A DNA stretch of 64,000 nucleotides from CALUOB01 sp944322305 (lineage in GTDB: Bacteria; Actinomycetota; Coriobacteriia; Coriobacteriales; Coriobacteriaceae), in NCBI GenBank assembly GCA_963931605.1, contig OZ007031.1, forward strand, positions 372,001 through 436,000, in the 5' to 3' direction. Below are positions 52,625-61,043 of this stretch, in pieces. The position numbers and the translations under genes were made by a program. The notes under the pieces were generated by a model. That model was not told the origin of the DNA, searched no databases, and saw only the letters and a program-made list of their open reading frames with translations. Within the stretch, counting starts at the first letter, position 1; each line of letters begins with the position of its first letter.

Positions 52625-53025
52625 TTCTGCTTTGCTCGTCGGTGGTCGCGACGCTGGCGGCCAAGCTGCCAGGCCGTGCAATTCTTGCGATTGGTCGATA
52701 TGTTGTCCGCTAAAGCTGGGCGGGCCTGCGTTAGTCGCTGCTTTGACATTGAGTCTCAGCTTGGTCGCTCCAACGGTGTGCAAAACTCGATTTTCCGGCA
52801 TTTACGCGTCGTCTTGGCGACCAACTTCATCTTACCTGCGAGAAGAGCGTTTAACCGCATGCCCTGCGGCCGCCGCTCATCGTGCGCCTGCCGCTGCGTT
52901 GATCGCGTGAGCCCCGCCGCCTCAATGACCTTCCTGCGCGCGCTGCTGCGGTACAATAAATCTATCTGCGGCGGCGCCACGTCGCGTCGCTTTGCCCCGA
53001 TCTTCTCGCCAAGGAGCGTAGACGC

Positions 53026-54465
53026 ATGTTCAACAACCTGTCCGATCGACTGAACGACACGTTCGACAAGCTGCGCGGCAAAGGCAAGCTCACGGAGTCC
53101 GACATCGACACCGCCATGCGCGAGATCCGCATGGCGCTGCTCGAGGCCGACGTGAACTTCAAGGTCGTGAAGGCGTTTGTCGCCCGCACCAAGGAGCGGT
53201 GCCTCACCGCCGAGGTCATGGAGTCGCTCACGCCGGCGCAAAACGTTGTGAAGATCGTGCTGGACGAGATGATCGAGCTTCTGGGCTCCACCGAGAGCAA
53301 GCTCGTGCTCTCCAGCCGCATTCCCAACGTGATCATGCTCGTGGGCCTGCAGGGCTCGGGCAAGACCACGGCGGCGGTGAAGCTCGCCTACCTGCTCAAG
53401 AAGCAGGGGAAAAGCCCGCTGCTCGCCGCCTGCGACGTGTACCGCCCCGCCGCGGCCGACCAGCTGGCCACGCTCGGCGGCGAGATCGGCGTGCCGGTGT
53501 TCCGCGGTGACGGAGCGCACCCGGTTCAGATCGCGCAGGACGCCATCCGTGAGGCCGTGGACCATATGCGCGACGTGGTGATCGTGGACACCGCCGGCCG
53601 CCTGCAGATTGACGAGCAGATGATGCAGGAGGCCGTGGACATCAAGCGCGCCGTGAAGCCCGACCAGGTGCTCATGGTTGTGGACGCCATGACCGGCCAG
53701 GACATCGTGAACGTGGTCAGCACCTTCGCCGAGCGCACCGACTTCGACGGTGTGATCATCTCCAAGCTCGATGGCGATGCCCGCGGAGGCGGCGCGCTTT
53801 CCGTGCGCGAGGTTACCGGCAAGCCGATCAAGTTCGTCTCGATGGGCGAGAAGCCCGACTCGCTGGAGGTTTTCAACCCCGAGCGCATGGCCAAGCGCAT
53901 CCTCGGCATGGGCGACGTGGTGGGCATCATCGAGAAGGCCCAAGAGATGGCCGACGCCGAGCAGATGGAAGCTGCCGAGCGGATGCTGCGCGAGGGCTTT
54001 ACGATGAACGACATGCTCGACCAGATGCGGATGATCAAGAAGATGGGCGGCGCCAAATCCATCCTGGGGCTTCTGGGCAACCAGGTGACCCGTCAGGTGG
54101 GCAACGTTGACGAGAGCGTCTTCACCAAGAACGAGGCCATCATCCTGTCTATGACCAAGCAGGAACGCAACCAGCCCAAGACAATCAACGGCCAGCGCCG
54201 CGCCCGCATCGCACGCGGCTCGGGCACGAGCGTGCAGGACGTGAACGCCCTCATCAAGCAGTGGGGCGAGATGAACAAGATGATGGGCAAGATGCGCACC
54301 ATGGCCCAGCAGATGGGAGTGGGCGGCAAGCGCGGGAAGCGCGGCAAGAAGATGCGCATGCCCAAGATCCCCGGCATGGGCGGCATGCCCGGCGGCGCGG
54401 GGATGGACATGAACGCCCTGCGCGAGATGGAAAAGCAGATGCGCAAGCTGCAGGGCGGGAAGTAA
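53026..54465 (+). CDS. ffh: Signal recognition particle protein Ffh
   Basis: SRP54 GTPase (479 aa) that binds signal peptides and 4.5S RNA. NG domain: MFNNLSDRLNDTFDKLRGKG, G1 GLQGSGKTTAAVKLA, DVYRPAAADQLATLG, DTAGRLQIDE and SKLDGDARGGGALS. The Met-rich M domain (GMGGMPGGAGMDMNALREME) is near the C-terminus. AAGGAG at 53011-53016 precedes the ATG. Confidence 0.97.
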   Translation: MFNNLSDRLNDTFDKLRGKGKLTESDIDTAMREIRMALLEADVNFKVVKAFVARTKERCLTAEVMESLTPAQNVVKIVLDEMIELLGSTESKLVLSSRIPNVIMLVGLQGSGKTTAAVKLAYLLKKQGKSPLLAACDVYRPAAADQLATLGGEIGVPVFRGDGAHPVQIAQDAIREAVDHMRDVVIVDTAGRLQIDEQMMQEAVDIKRAVKPDQVLMVVDAMTGQDIVNVVSTFAERTDFDGVIISKLDGDARGGGALSVREVTGKPIKFVSMGEKPDSLEVFNPERMAKRILGMGDVVGIIEKAQEMADAEQMEAAERMLREGFTMNDMLDQMRMIKKMGGAKSILGLLGNQVTRQVGNVDESVFTKNEAIILSMTKQERNQPKTINGQRRARIARGSGTSVQDVNALIKQWGEMNKMMGKMRTMAQQMGVGGKRGKRGKKMRMPKIPGMGGMPGGAGMDMNALREMEKQMRKLQGGK

Positions 54466-54488
54466 CCTTGAGCACGGCTTGTTGTGCG

Positions 54489-54530
54489 GCAGCGGCCCGG
54501 GTGCGCCAAGCAAGGCGCACCCGGGCCGCT
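54489..54530. terminator. Large palindrome after ffh
   Basis: Perfect 18-bp arms at 54489-54506 and 54513-54530 around AAGCAA. It begins 23 nt after the ffh stop. The trailing sequence TTGCGT is only weakly T-rich. Confidence 0.75.
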
Positions 54531-54669
54531 GTTGCGTAATGGGGGCGCGCAGCTTCAGCGGCTATTTCCCACGTTTCCTTTCCACCGTCAAGCAGCCCTG
54601 GTTGGTGCGCGCGAACGTGTATGCGCGGCGGTACAATGCAGCAAAACAACGAGCGGAAGAGGGTGTTTG

Positions 54670-55341
54670 ATGCAGGGGAGAAGCGAGGTGCTTGCTGCGC
54701 TGGCGGCGGCGTGGGCGCGGCTTCAGGTGGGCGAGATAGACGACGCCGAGCGCGAGCTTGCGCGTGCGGAGGAGCTTGGTGCGACGCGGGCCGATGTGTG
54801 CCTTATGCGGGCGCATATCACTGAGGCCAAGAGTGCCTATCGTGAGGCGCTGCAGCACGCTTACGAGGGACTCGCGGCTCTTGTAGAGCAGGGCGCTGCT
54901 GATGCCGGCGCGCCTGCTCGCGGTGTTGCCGCCGACGCTGCGGATGTAGACGCTGAGGCGCTTTCCCACTCGCTTGAGCGCTTGGCGGCGCAGGTGGGCG
55001 AGAAGTCCGTAGGCTTTACCTGGGAGGCCGTCTTTGCCTCCACCGGGGCCGCCAACGCGGCGGGCGCGCGCTACTCCATGCTCATGGGGCAAGCGAATGC
55101 TGCTCCCATGCCGAAGGATGCCAAGGCACACCTCACTAAGCACTTTGCGTTTTGCACGGTTACCTGCGATTACGCGCTGCGCAACCATGAGGGAGCATCG
55201 TTTTTCGGCCGGCTGACGGGACGTTTCCGCAAGAAGGCCACGCCGATGGCTACCGGCGATGCTTTCATTTCCCAAGACGGCCCCGCCTTTGAGGTGCCGG
55301 GCCCGTTTCGCGAGGATGCGTGGGGCGCGAGCGACGCTTAG
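54670..55341 (+). CDS. Hypothetical protein with N-terminal helical repeat region
   Basis: A 223-aa protein. The first ~80 residues (EVLAALAAAWARLQVGEIDD, then YREALQHAYEGL) look like a TPR-type helical repeat. The middle is Ala/Asp-rich, and the rest contains KHFAFCTVTCDYALRNHEGA and FFGRLTGRFRKKATPM. No catalytic motif, signal peptide or membrane span is visible, and I do not recognise the family. ATG at 54670 follows GAAGAGGG, with TACAAT at 54632-54637 as a possible -10. Confidence 0.65.
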   Translation: MQGRSEVLAALAAAWARLQVGEIDDAERELARAEELGATRADVCLMRAHITEAKSAYREALQHAYEGLAALVEQGAADAGAPARGVAADAADVDAEALSHSLERLAAQVGEKSVGFTWEAVFASTGAANAAGARYSMLMGQANAAPMPKDAKAHLTKHFAFCTVTCDYALRNHEGASFFGRLTGRFRKKATPMATGDAFISQDGPAFEVPGPFREDAWGASDA

Positions 55342-55979
55342 CCGTTGCGCGCGGCATGGCGAGCGGGGCTCTCGCGTGCTTCTGTGCAAGAAGGTCATGG
55401 TGCATTTCTCTTGGCAGGTGCGGTGGCGTTGCGGCGTTTTGCCTGTTGGCGGAGCGAGTGCCGTGCGTTCTTCTCGACAGATACATGGAGCGTGTGGCTT
55501 GCTGGTTTGTATATGGTGTGCGGAGCGTTGAAAACAAGGCATGTTGGCATAGGGATACATCTCGATGCGTCTTTTGAACGGATTTGATTGGGTGGGTGCG
55601 CTGGGCAATTTGTATCTATCAAGTAAAATGCGCATAAACGGCGCGTTTAGGGTGATGTTGGCCGTACCTGCCAGGAAAAATGTGCGCGCGGTGGCCGGCT
55701 GCGCATTTTTCTCGACAGATTTCCGGGAGGCGCTCTGGGGGTGTAGCTACCAACGTGAGCACCCTCCTGCGCTCGCGCGTTCTTCTCGACAGGTGCAAAC
55801 GCTCGCACGCGACTCCAACGCAGCTTGCGTCACGTTGTGAGCAACGCACCCCTTACATCGTGCACAGGGGGACGCGGGCGCGGTTGTCCGTCCCGTAAAA
55901 GTCCACGGCGCGCACGGTCGCGGTCTCGTCCTCCGCGGGTATACTGGGATGCGTGACCGCAAGCGAGTGAGGAGCGCGT
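55342..55979. repeat. Intergenic cluster of six ~22-bp TTCTCGACAG repeats
   Basis: 638 nt without a convincing gene. A motif close to GTGCGCATTTTTCTCGACAG recurs at 55400-55421, 55463-55484, 55700-55722 and 55775-55795 on the plus strand, and on the minus strand at 55609-55636 and 55664-55687. Copies vary in the middle (one reads TTGGCAGGTGC). The 55664 and 55700 copies face each other. TATACT at 55940-55945 may be the thyA -10. Confidence 0.7.
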
Positions 55980-56828
55980 ATGAGCAAGGCCGACGAGCAG
56001 TTCGTGAGGATGTGCCGCGACATTCTCGACCACGGAACCACCACCGAGGGCGAGAAGGTGCGCCCGCACTGGGAAGACGGCACGCCTGCCTACACCATCA
56101 AGAACTTCGGCGTGACCGCGCGCTACGACCTGCGCGAGGAGTTCCCGGCGCTCACGCTGCGCCGCACGGCCCTCAAAAGCGCCATGGACGAGATCCTGTG
56201 GATCTACCAGCGCAAATCCAACAACATCCACGACCTGAACTCGCACATTTGGGACGAGTGGGCCGACGAGACCGGCTCCATCGGCAAGGCGTACGGTTAC
56301 CAGGTGGGCCAGAAGAGCACCTACCCCGAGGGCGAGTTCGACCAGATGGACCGCGTGCTGTACGACCTCAAACACACGCCGTTCTCGCGCCGCATCATGA
56401 CGAACCTCTACACCTTCGCCGACCTGCACGAGATGAATCTCTACCCGTGCGCCTACAACGTGATCTACAACGTGACACACCGCGCCGGCGACGAAAAGCT
56501 CACACTCAACATGGTGCTCATGCAGCGCAGCCAGGACATCTTGGCCGCCAACAACTGGAACGTGTGCCAGTACGCGATCCTGCTCATGATGGTGGCGCAG
56601 TCGGTGGGGATGGTGGCCGGCGAGCTTCTGCATGTGATCGCCGACGCGCACATCTACGACCGCCACGTGCCGGTGATCGAGGAGCTCATCGAGCGCCCGC
56701 AGTTCCCGGCGCCTACCGTGCGCCTGAACCCCGAGGTCACAGACTTTTACGCCTTCACCACCGACGACCTTGTCGTAGAGAACTACCAGCACGGCCCGCA
56801 GGTGAAAAACATCCCCATCGCCATCTAG
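55980..56828 (+). CDS. thyA: Thymidylate synthase ThyA
   Basis: Methylates dUMP to dTMP using methylene-tetrahydrofolate (282 aa). It has TLRRTALKSAMDEILWIYQ, HIWDEWADETGSIGKAYGYQ and the active-site cysteine C157 in NLYPCAYNVIYNV. The position after PC is Ala rather than the His of E. coli ThyA, as is also seen in the Bacillus subtilis ThyA subgroup (PCVYE). NWNVCQYAILLMMVAQ and the substrate-binding DAHIYDRHV are present. It is followed by folA, which recycles the dihydrofolate it produces. Confidence 0.95.
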   Translation: MSKADEQFVRMCRDILDHGTTTEGEKVRPHWEDGTPAYTIKNFGVTARYDLREEFPALTLRRTALKSAMDEILWIYQRKSNNIHDLNSHIWDEWADETGSIGKAYGYQVGQKSTYPEGEFDQMDRVLYDLKHTPFSRRIMTNLYTFADLHEMNLYPCAYNVIYNVTHRAGDEKLTLNMVLMQRSQDILAANNWNVCQYAILLMMVAQSVGMVAGELLHVIADAHIYDRHVPVIEELIERPQFPAPTVRLNPEVTDFYAFTTDDLVVENYQHGPQVKNIPIAI

Positions 56829-56833
56829 GGCGC

Positions 56834-56875
56834 TGCCCATCTGCCATTGGGGACGGGTACGGATGGCAGGTGGCA
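56834..56875 (+). repeat. Family C REP-like palindrome, copy 1
   Basis: CTGCCAT (56841-56847) pairs with ATGGCAG (56863-56869), with further imperfect pairing outside. The loop side carries TGGGGACGGGTAC. The stretch GCCATTGGGGACGGGTAC is shared, on the other strand, with the element at 59808-59840. The GGGGAC core resembles GGAC-type REP sequences mobilised by RAYT transposases. Confidence 0.75.
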
Positions 56876-56907
56876 CAATGGCAGGGGTAAACGCGCGAGG
56901 AGGACGC

Positions 56908-57444
56908 ATGCGTAACGACTTGGCCGCCATCGTGGCGGTGTGCGACGACTGGGGCATCGGACGCAACGGTGACATGGTAGTGGCCAACAAGGCGGACATG
57001 CGCCATTTCGTGGCGCACACCTCGGGCTGCACCGTCGTTATGGGGCGTCGCACGCTGGAGAGCTTCCCCGGCGGCCGCCCGCTCAAGAACCGCCGCAACA
57101 TCGTGCTGACGCGCGACGCTTCCTTCGAGCGGGAGGGCGTGGAGGTGGCGCATTCCGTGGCAGAGGCGCTCGCGATGCTTTCGCCTGACGAGCGCGCGTG
57201 GGTCGTCGGCGGGGGAGAGGTGTACCGCCAACTCCTGCCGTATTGCACGCGCGCCGTGGTAACCAAGAACCACTGCCTCCGGCGGGTCGACGCCTACTTC
57301 CCCAACCTTGACGACGACCCGGCGTGGTGCGTTGTCGCCGCAGACGGCCCGTACGTCATAGCGTCCGGCGAGGGCGACGCGGGCGTGTCCTATGAGTTCG
57401 TAACCTACGGGCGCGTAAGCGCCGACGAGAAGGGAATCTCGTGA
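56908..57444 (+). CDS. folA: Dihydrofolate reductase
   Basis: Reduces dihydrofolate to tetrahydrofolate with NADPH (178 aa). DHFR features are LAAIVAVCDDWGIGRNGDMV, MRHFVAHTSGCTVVMGRRTLE (the MGRxTxES cofactor block), SFPGGRPLKNRRNIVLTR and VVGGGEVYRQLLPYC. ATG at 56908 follows GAGGAGG. It forms a folate/thymidylate pair with thyA, separated by the Family C repeat, and its TGA overlaps the next small gene. Confidence 0.94.
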   Translation: MRNDLAAIVAVCDDWGIGRNGDMVVANKADMRHFVAHTSGCTVVMGRRTLESFPGGRPLKNRRNIVLTRDASFEREGVEVAHSVAEALAMLSPDERAWVVGGGEVYRQLLPYCTRAVVTKNHCLRRVDAYFPNLDDDPAWCVVAADGPYVIASGEGDAGVSYEFVTYGRVSADEKGIS

Positions 57445-57629
57445 GCGTGTTGCTGGGGCTTGTCGCCCTCTTCCTCGTGTTGCTGGTGCTGTCGTGGATC
57501 CTGGTGATTCCCATCACCATCATCGCGTTTCTCATCAAGATCGCGCCCTTTGCCATTGTGGCGCTTATCGTCTACGGGCTGGTGACCGGGCGCATAGAGA
57601 TCACGATCCATCGCGACCACCGCAAGTAA
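57441..57629 (+). CDS. Small membrane protein
   Basis: A 62-aa protein with one long or two closely spaced hydrophobic segments (LLGLVALFLVLLVLSWILVI, then AFLIKIAPFAIVALIVYGLV) and a basic tail HRDHRK. GTG at 57441 overlaps the folA stop by 4 nt, a coupling that supports a real gene. Function unknown. Confidence 0.6.
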   Translation: MSVLLGLVALFLVLLVLSWILVIPITIIAFLIKIAPFAIVALIVYGLVTGRIEITIHRDHRK

Positions 57630-57698
57630 CCCCGCAAACAGCTCATCGACCGTTCTGACCTCGACGCTTGGCTTTACCCACCGTTTACCCGTCGGATC

Positions 57699-57728
57699 CT
57701 GACTCCGATGCCGTGCGGGGCGTACAAT
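57699..57728 (+). promoter_or_regulatory. Putative pfkA promoter
   Basis: CTGACT (57699-57704) and TACAAT (57723-57728) with 18 nt spacing, ~65 nt before pfkA. Confidence 0.45.
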
Positions 57729-57790
57729 AGGGCCGTTGTTGCATACGGCCCGGCGGCGCGCTGCGTCCCCGGCGGTGAGGGAGGCTCCAT

Positions 57791-58870
57791 ATGCTTCGCG
57801 TAGGCATGCTCACAAGCGGCGGCGACTGCCAGTCGCTCAACGCGACGATGCGCGGCATCGTCAAAACGCTCGATGCCAACTGCAAGAATGACGTTGAGTT
57901 CTACGGGTTCCAAGACGGCTACCGCGGTCTCATGTACGGCAACTACCGCGTCATGAAGGCGCCCGACTTCTCGGGCCTGCTCACGCGCGGCGGCACCATC
58001 TTGGGCACGAGCCGCACGCCTTTCAAGCAGATCGACGAGCCTATGCCCGACGGTCTGGAGAAAGTCCCGGCCATGAAGAAGATGTACAAGAAGCTCGGGC
58101 TGGACTGTCTGTGCGTGCTCGGCGGCAACGGTTCGCTCAAAACCGCCAATCGCCTGTCGGAGGAGGGCTTGAACGTTATCGGGCTGCCCAAGACCATCGA
58201 CAACGACACCTGGGGCACCGACATGACCTTCGGCTTCCCCTCGGCCATCGACATCGCCACCAAGGCCGTTGACGACATCCACACCACCGCCAGCTCGCAC
58301 GGGCGCGTGTTCGTGATCGAGATCATGGGCCACAAGGTTGGCTGGATCCCGCTGTACGCCGGTGTTGCTGGCGGTGCCGACGTGATCCTCATCCCCGAGA
58401 TCCCCTACGATTTGGACAACGTCCTCAAGGCTATCGACCAGCGCGTGAAGAACGGCGCCCGCTTCGCCATCGTGGTGGTGGCCGAGGGAGCCAAGTCCAA
58501 GGAGGAGGCGGCGCTCACCAAGAAGCAGTACAAGAAGCTCTTGGCCGCCCGCACCGAGCCCTCCATCGCCTACGTGTTGGCCGACCAGATCGCCGAGCGC
58601 TCCGGCCGAGAAGTGCGCGTGGCCATCCCCGGGCACACGCAGCGCGGCGGCAGCCCGAGCGCCTACGACCGCATCTTCGCCACGCAGTGCGGCGTTGAGG
58701 CTGCGCGCGGCATCCTCGAAGGCGCGTCCGGCTTCATGGTGGCCCAGGTTGCCGGCAAGATGTGTCGCGTCCCGCTCGCCGACATCGCCGGAAAGCTCAA
58801 GGTGGTCGACGTCAACTCCGACCTCGTCCAAGAAGCCCGCGCCCTCGGCATCAGCTTCGGCGACGAGTAA
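57791..58870 (+). CDS. pfkA: 6-phosphofructokinase
   Basis: Phosphorylates fructose 6-phosphate (359 aa). It has GMLTSGGDCQSLNATMRG at the N-terminus, GLPKTIDNDTWGTDMTFGF (K134 with the catalytic TIDND), and GHTQRGGSPSAYDR. The nucleotide-binding motif is GGNGSL with N113, where E. coli PfkA has GGDGS with the Mg-binding Asp. The Gly after it is the residue of ATP-using enzymes, while Lys before TID is typical of group III and PPi-type enzymes. ATP use is likely but PPi cannot be ruled out. GAGGGAGG precedes the ATG. Confidence 0.9.
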   Translation: MLRVGMLTSGGDCQSLNATMRGIVKTLDANCKNDVEFYGFQDGYRGLMYGNYRVMKAPDFSGLLTRGGTILGTSRTPFKQIDEPMPDGLEKVPAMKKMYKKLGLDCLCVLGGNGSLKTANRLSEEGLNVIGLPKTIDNDTWGTDMTFGFPSAIDIATKAVDDIHTTASSHGRVFVIEIMGHKVGWIPLYAGVAGGADVILIPEIPYDLDNVLKAIDQRVKNGARFAIVVVAEGAKSKEEAALTKKQYKKLLAARTEPSIAYVLADQIAERSGREVRVAIPGHTQRGGSPSAYDRIFATQCGVEAARGILEGASGFMVAQVAGKMCRVPLADIAGKLKVVDVNSDLVQEARALGISFGDE

Positions 58871-58926
58871 CCCAGATTTTTCCAGCTTCTCAAGCAGCCG
58901 AGAAGCACGTGCAGTAGGGTCCATGG

Positions 58927-58994
58927 GGCCCCGGGAGAACAAGAACCTTGATTTTGCTCGATATCAACATCAAGAACCTTGTTTTCCCGGGGCC
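58927..58994 (-). repeat. Family B palindrome, copy 3
   Basis: A 68-bp inverted repeat with outer arms GGCCCCGGGA / TCCCGGGGCC (58927-58936, 58985-58994). Read on the minus strand the loop is GATATCGAGC and GGTTC is present on both arms. The outer stem differs completely from those of copies 1, 2, 4 and 5. Confidence 0.9.
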
Positions 58995-59059
58995 TTTCTG
59001 CGCCGTCGTCAGTGTGAGGGGCTTTGTGTGATGCGTTTGGGAGACGCTTCAGCTATGAA

Positions 59060-59129
59060 GGGGCCTGCGGGGATAAGGTTCCGGATTTTGATGTCGGGCA
59101 AAATCCGGGTTCTTATCCCCGCAGGCCCC
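59060..59129 (+). repeat. Family B palindrome, copy 4
   Basis: A 70-bp inverted repeat, outer arms GGGGCCTGCGGGGATAA and complement (59060-59076, 59113-59129). Loop GATGTCGGGC, inner GGATTTT/AAAATCC stem, GGTTC on both arms. Opposed to copy 3, as copy 2 is to copy 1. Confidence 0.9.
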
Positions 59130-59172
59130 GTTCTGCTGCAGTTATACCTTGAATCGCCCGGCTGAGCGCGCG

Positions 59173-59649
59173 TTACTTCACCGTCATCACGGGAACGTCA
59201 ACGGCGCGGAGGACACCGTAGCTTACGCTGCCGAGAAGACCGCGCACCGCGCCGAGGCCGCGCCGCCCCATGATCACGAGGTCGCAGTCGTGGCGCTTCA
59301 CGTAGGACGCGATGCCCTCGACCGGGGTGAGGTCGGGCATGACGTCTATGGCGGTCGCGCAGGCAAGCCCCTCAAGCGAGCCGGAAAGCTCCTCCTCAAG
59401 GTCATCCTTCATGTGCTTGACGTTCTCGCGGAAGGCGCGCTCGTAGAGGTCAGGCTCAACGAGCAGGTAGTCGGCCAAGGCGTCCGAGGCGGCCGGTATG
59501 GTGTGGAAGGGGTCGGAGGGCACCGTCATCACGCTCACCACGTGCAGCGTTGCCTCCTTGTCGGCCCCTACGAGGTCTTTGGCGATCTCCAGGGCGCTGC
59601 GGGAGGGGTTGGATCCGTCGTACGGTACCAGCACGTTCTTGAAGCTCAT
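59173..59649 (-). CDS. uspA: Universal stress protein (UspA family)
   Basis: A 158-aa single-domain Usp protein. It begins MSFKNVLVPYDGSNPSRSAL and ends with the ATP-binding pattern IMGRRGLGAVRGLLGSVSYG followed by VPVMTVK. An ATP-binding stress role is expected; partners are unknown. The minus-strand upstream neighbour is pta, separated by ~360 nt. Confidence 0.92.
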   Translation of the reverse strand: MSFKNVLVPYDGSNPSRSALEIAKDLVGADKEATLHVVSVMTVPSDPFHTIPAASDALADYLLVEPDLYERAFRENVKHMKDDLEEELSGSLEGLACATAIDVMPDLTPVEGIASYVKRHDCDLVIMGRRGLGAVRGLLGSVSYGVLRAVDVPVMTVK

Positions 59650-59807
59650 GGTGGCTCCTCTCGCCCGCGTGTGCTGCCGCCCGCGGCGCTTGGGTGTCGC
59701 GGGCGCTTCACTTGGGTGTATACCCGCTTGCCACGGCGCAAAACAACCGTTGGCCGCTCAACACGGTTAGCGGCGCGTCTTGGGAAACGCCGTCGTACAA
59801 CGCGTTG

Positions 59808-59840
59808 ACCCGCCATTGGTACCCGTCCCCAATGGCGGGT
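59808..59840 (-). repeat. Family C REP-like palindrome, copy 2
   Basis: Perfect 12-bp arms ACCCGCCATTGG (59808-59819) and CCAATGGCGGGT (59829-59840) with a 9-nt loop. Read on the minus strand it carries CCATTGGGGACGGGTAC, shared with the copy at 56834-56875. Confidence 0.8.
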
Positions 59841-59854
59841 GGGCTCATAACGCA

Positions 59855-59883
59855 AAACCCCGCCGGCAAAGCCGACGGGGTTT
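59855..59883 (-). terminator. Intrinsic terminator of pta
   Basis: 13-nt arms at 59855-59867 and 59871-59883 (one mismatch). On the minus strand they are followed by TTTTGCGTT. Confidence 0.85.
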
Positions 59884-60011
59884 CGAAGGAGATCCGCAAG
59901 GACGCGTTCTTCACGCACTTGCCGGGCAGACGTCCTTAGACGTTGCCGGCAACCTGCGTGGCGCGCCCCCGCAGGATGGCCGAGAATAGCGGCGCGTGGC
60001 CGCAGGTACCT

Positions 60012-61001
60012 TTAGGCCTCTGCCATCTGGGCCTGGACGGCGGTGATGGCCACAACGCCCACGATGTCGGTGGCAACGCAGCCGCGGGACAGGTCGTTCA
60101 CCGGCTTGGCGATGCCCTGCAGGATGGGGCCGTAGGCCTCGGCCTGGCCGAAGCGCTGCACCAGCTTGTAGCCGATGTTGCCGCACTCGAGGTTGGGGAA
60201 CACCAGCACGTTGGCGTGGCCGGCAACCTGGGACTCGGGGGCCTTCAGGCTCGCCACCTCGGGCACGATGGCGGCGTCGAGCTGCAGGTCGCCGTCAACG
60301 GCGAGCTCGGGAGCCTTCTCCTTGGCGAACTTGGTGGCCTCCTGGACCTTCTTGGCGGTGTCGCCGCCGGCGGAACCCATCGTGGAGTAGGAGAGCATGG
60401 CAACCTTGGGCTCGATGTCGCCCATGAAGGTCTTGAAGGAGTGGGCCGAGGCGATGGCGATCTCGGACAGCTCGTCAGAGGTGGGGTCGATGTTTAGGCC
60501 GCAGTCGGCGAAGACCAGCGTGCCGTCGGCGCCGAACTGGGGCGTCTTGGTGCACATGACCATGAAGGCGGAGACGAGCTTGGTGCCGGGGGCGGTCTTC
60601 AGGATCTGCAGGGCCGGGCGCAGCGTGTTGGCGGTGGAGTGGCAGGCGCCGGAAACCAGGCCGTCGGCGTCGCCCATCTTGACCATCATGGTGCCGTAGT
60701 AAGTGGCGTCCATCATCTGGGCGCGCGCCTGCTCGATCGTGACGCCCTTCTTGGCGCGCAGCTCTGCGAACTTCTGGGCGTACGCCTCATGCTTGGGAGC
60801 CGTGGGGCTCGTGGGGTCGATGACGAGCACGCCCTCGACGTCGATCTTGGCCGGGTCACCCAGGATGACGAGATTGGCGAGGTCCTCCGCCACGATCTGC
60901 TTGGCCGCCTCGATGGTGCGCGGATCCTCGCCCTCGGGCAGGACGATGGTCTTCTTGTCGGCGCGGGCGGCTTCCTTCATGCGGGTGAGAAAATCGCTCA
61001 T
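60012..61001 (-). CDS. pta: Phosphate acetyltransferase
   Basis: Interconverts acetyl-CoA and acetyl phosphate, feeding acetate fermentation and substrate-level ATP synthesis through acetate kinase. The 329-aa protein is the short Pta form. It has IVLPEGEDPRTIEAAKQIV, MVKMGDADGLVSGACHSTAN, LVFADCGLNIDPTSDELSEI, MLSYSTMGSAGGD and VFPNLECGNIGYKLVQRFG. ackA is not adjacent here. It is divergent from glf. Confidence 0.96.
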   Translation of the reverse strand: MSDFLTRMKEAARADKKTIVLPEGEDPRTIEAAKQIVAEDLANLVILGDPAKIDVEGVLVIDPTSPTAPKHEAYAQKFAELRAKKGVTIEQARAQMMDATYYGTMMVKMGDADGLVSGACHSTANTLRPALQILKTAPGTKLVSAFMVMCTKTPQFGADGTLVFADCGLNIDPTSDELSEIAIASAHSFKTFMGDIEPKVAMLSYSTMGSAGGDTAKKVQEATKFAKEKAPELAVDGDLQLDAAIVPEVASLKAPESQVAGHANVLVFPNLECGNIGYKLVQRFGQAEAYGPILQGIAKPVNDLSRGCVATDIVGVVAITAVQAQMAEA

Positions 61002-61043
61002 GCTCTCCTCTTCTCTGTAACGGTTGTGGTGGCGCGTCCGTTG

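Larger units (their letters stand above)
52263..53025. other. Long ftsY-ffh intergenic region with repeats
   Basis: 763 nt with no confident gene. It holds a hairpin at 52374-52419, a three-unit 30-bp tandem repeat at 52535-52624, and TACAAT at 52952-52957 as a possible ffh -10. A minus-strand ORF (52423-52749) exists only because the tandem repeat is a multiple of three; it has no good ribosome-binding site. Confidence 0.5.
58871..59172. other. pfkA-uspA convergent intergenic region
   Basis: 302 nt between convergent genes with no gene of its own, holding Family B copies 3 and 4. They may serve as bidirectional terminators for pfkA and uspA. Confidence 0.5.
59650..60011. other. uspA-pta intergenic region
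   Basis: 362 nt with no gene. It contains Family C repeat copy 2 (59808-59840) and the pta terminator (59855-59883). The uspA promoter must lie here but was not identified. Confidence 0.5.

Noticed and set aside
55400..55795. CRISPR array
   Set aside because: Repeats are irregularly spaced, degenerate and in both orientations; no cas genes are nearby.
56446..56452. Broken active site in ThyA (PCA instead of PCH)
   Set aside because: The Bacillus subtilis ThyA subgroup also lacks this His (PCVYE) and is active; the catalytic Cys is present.
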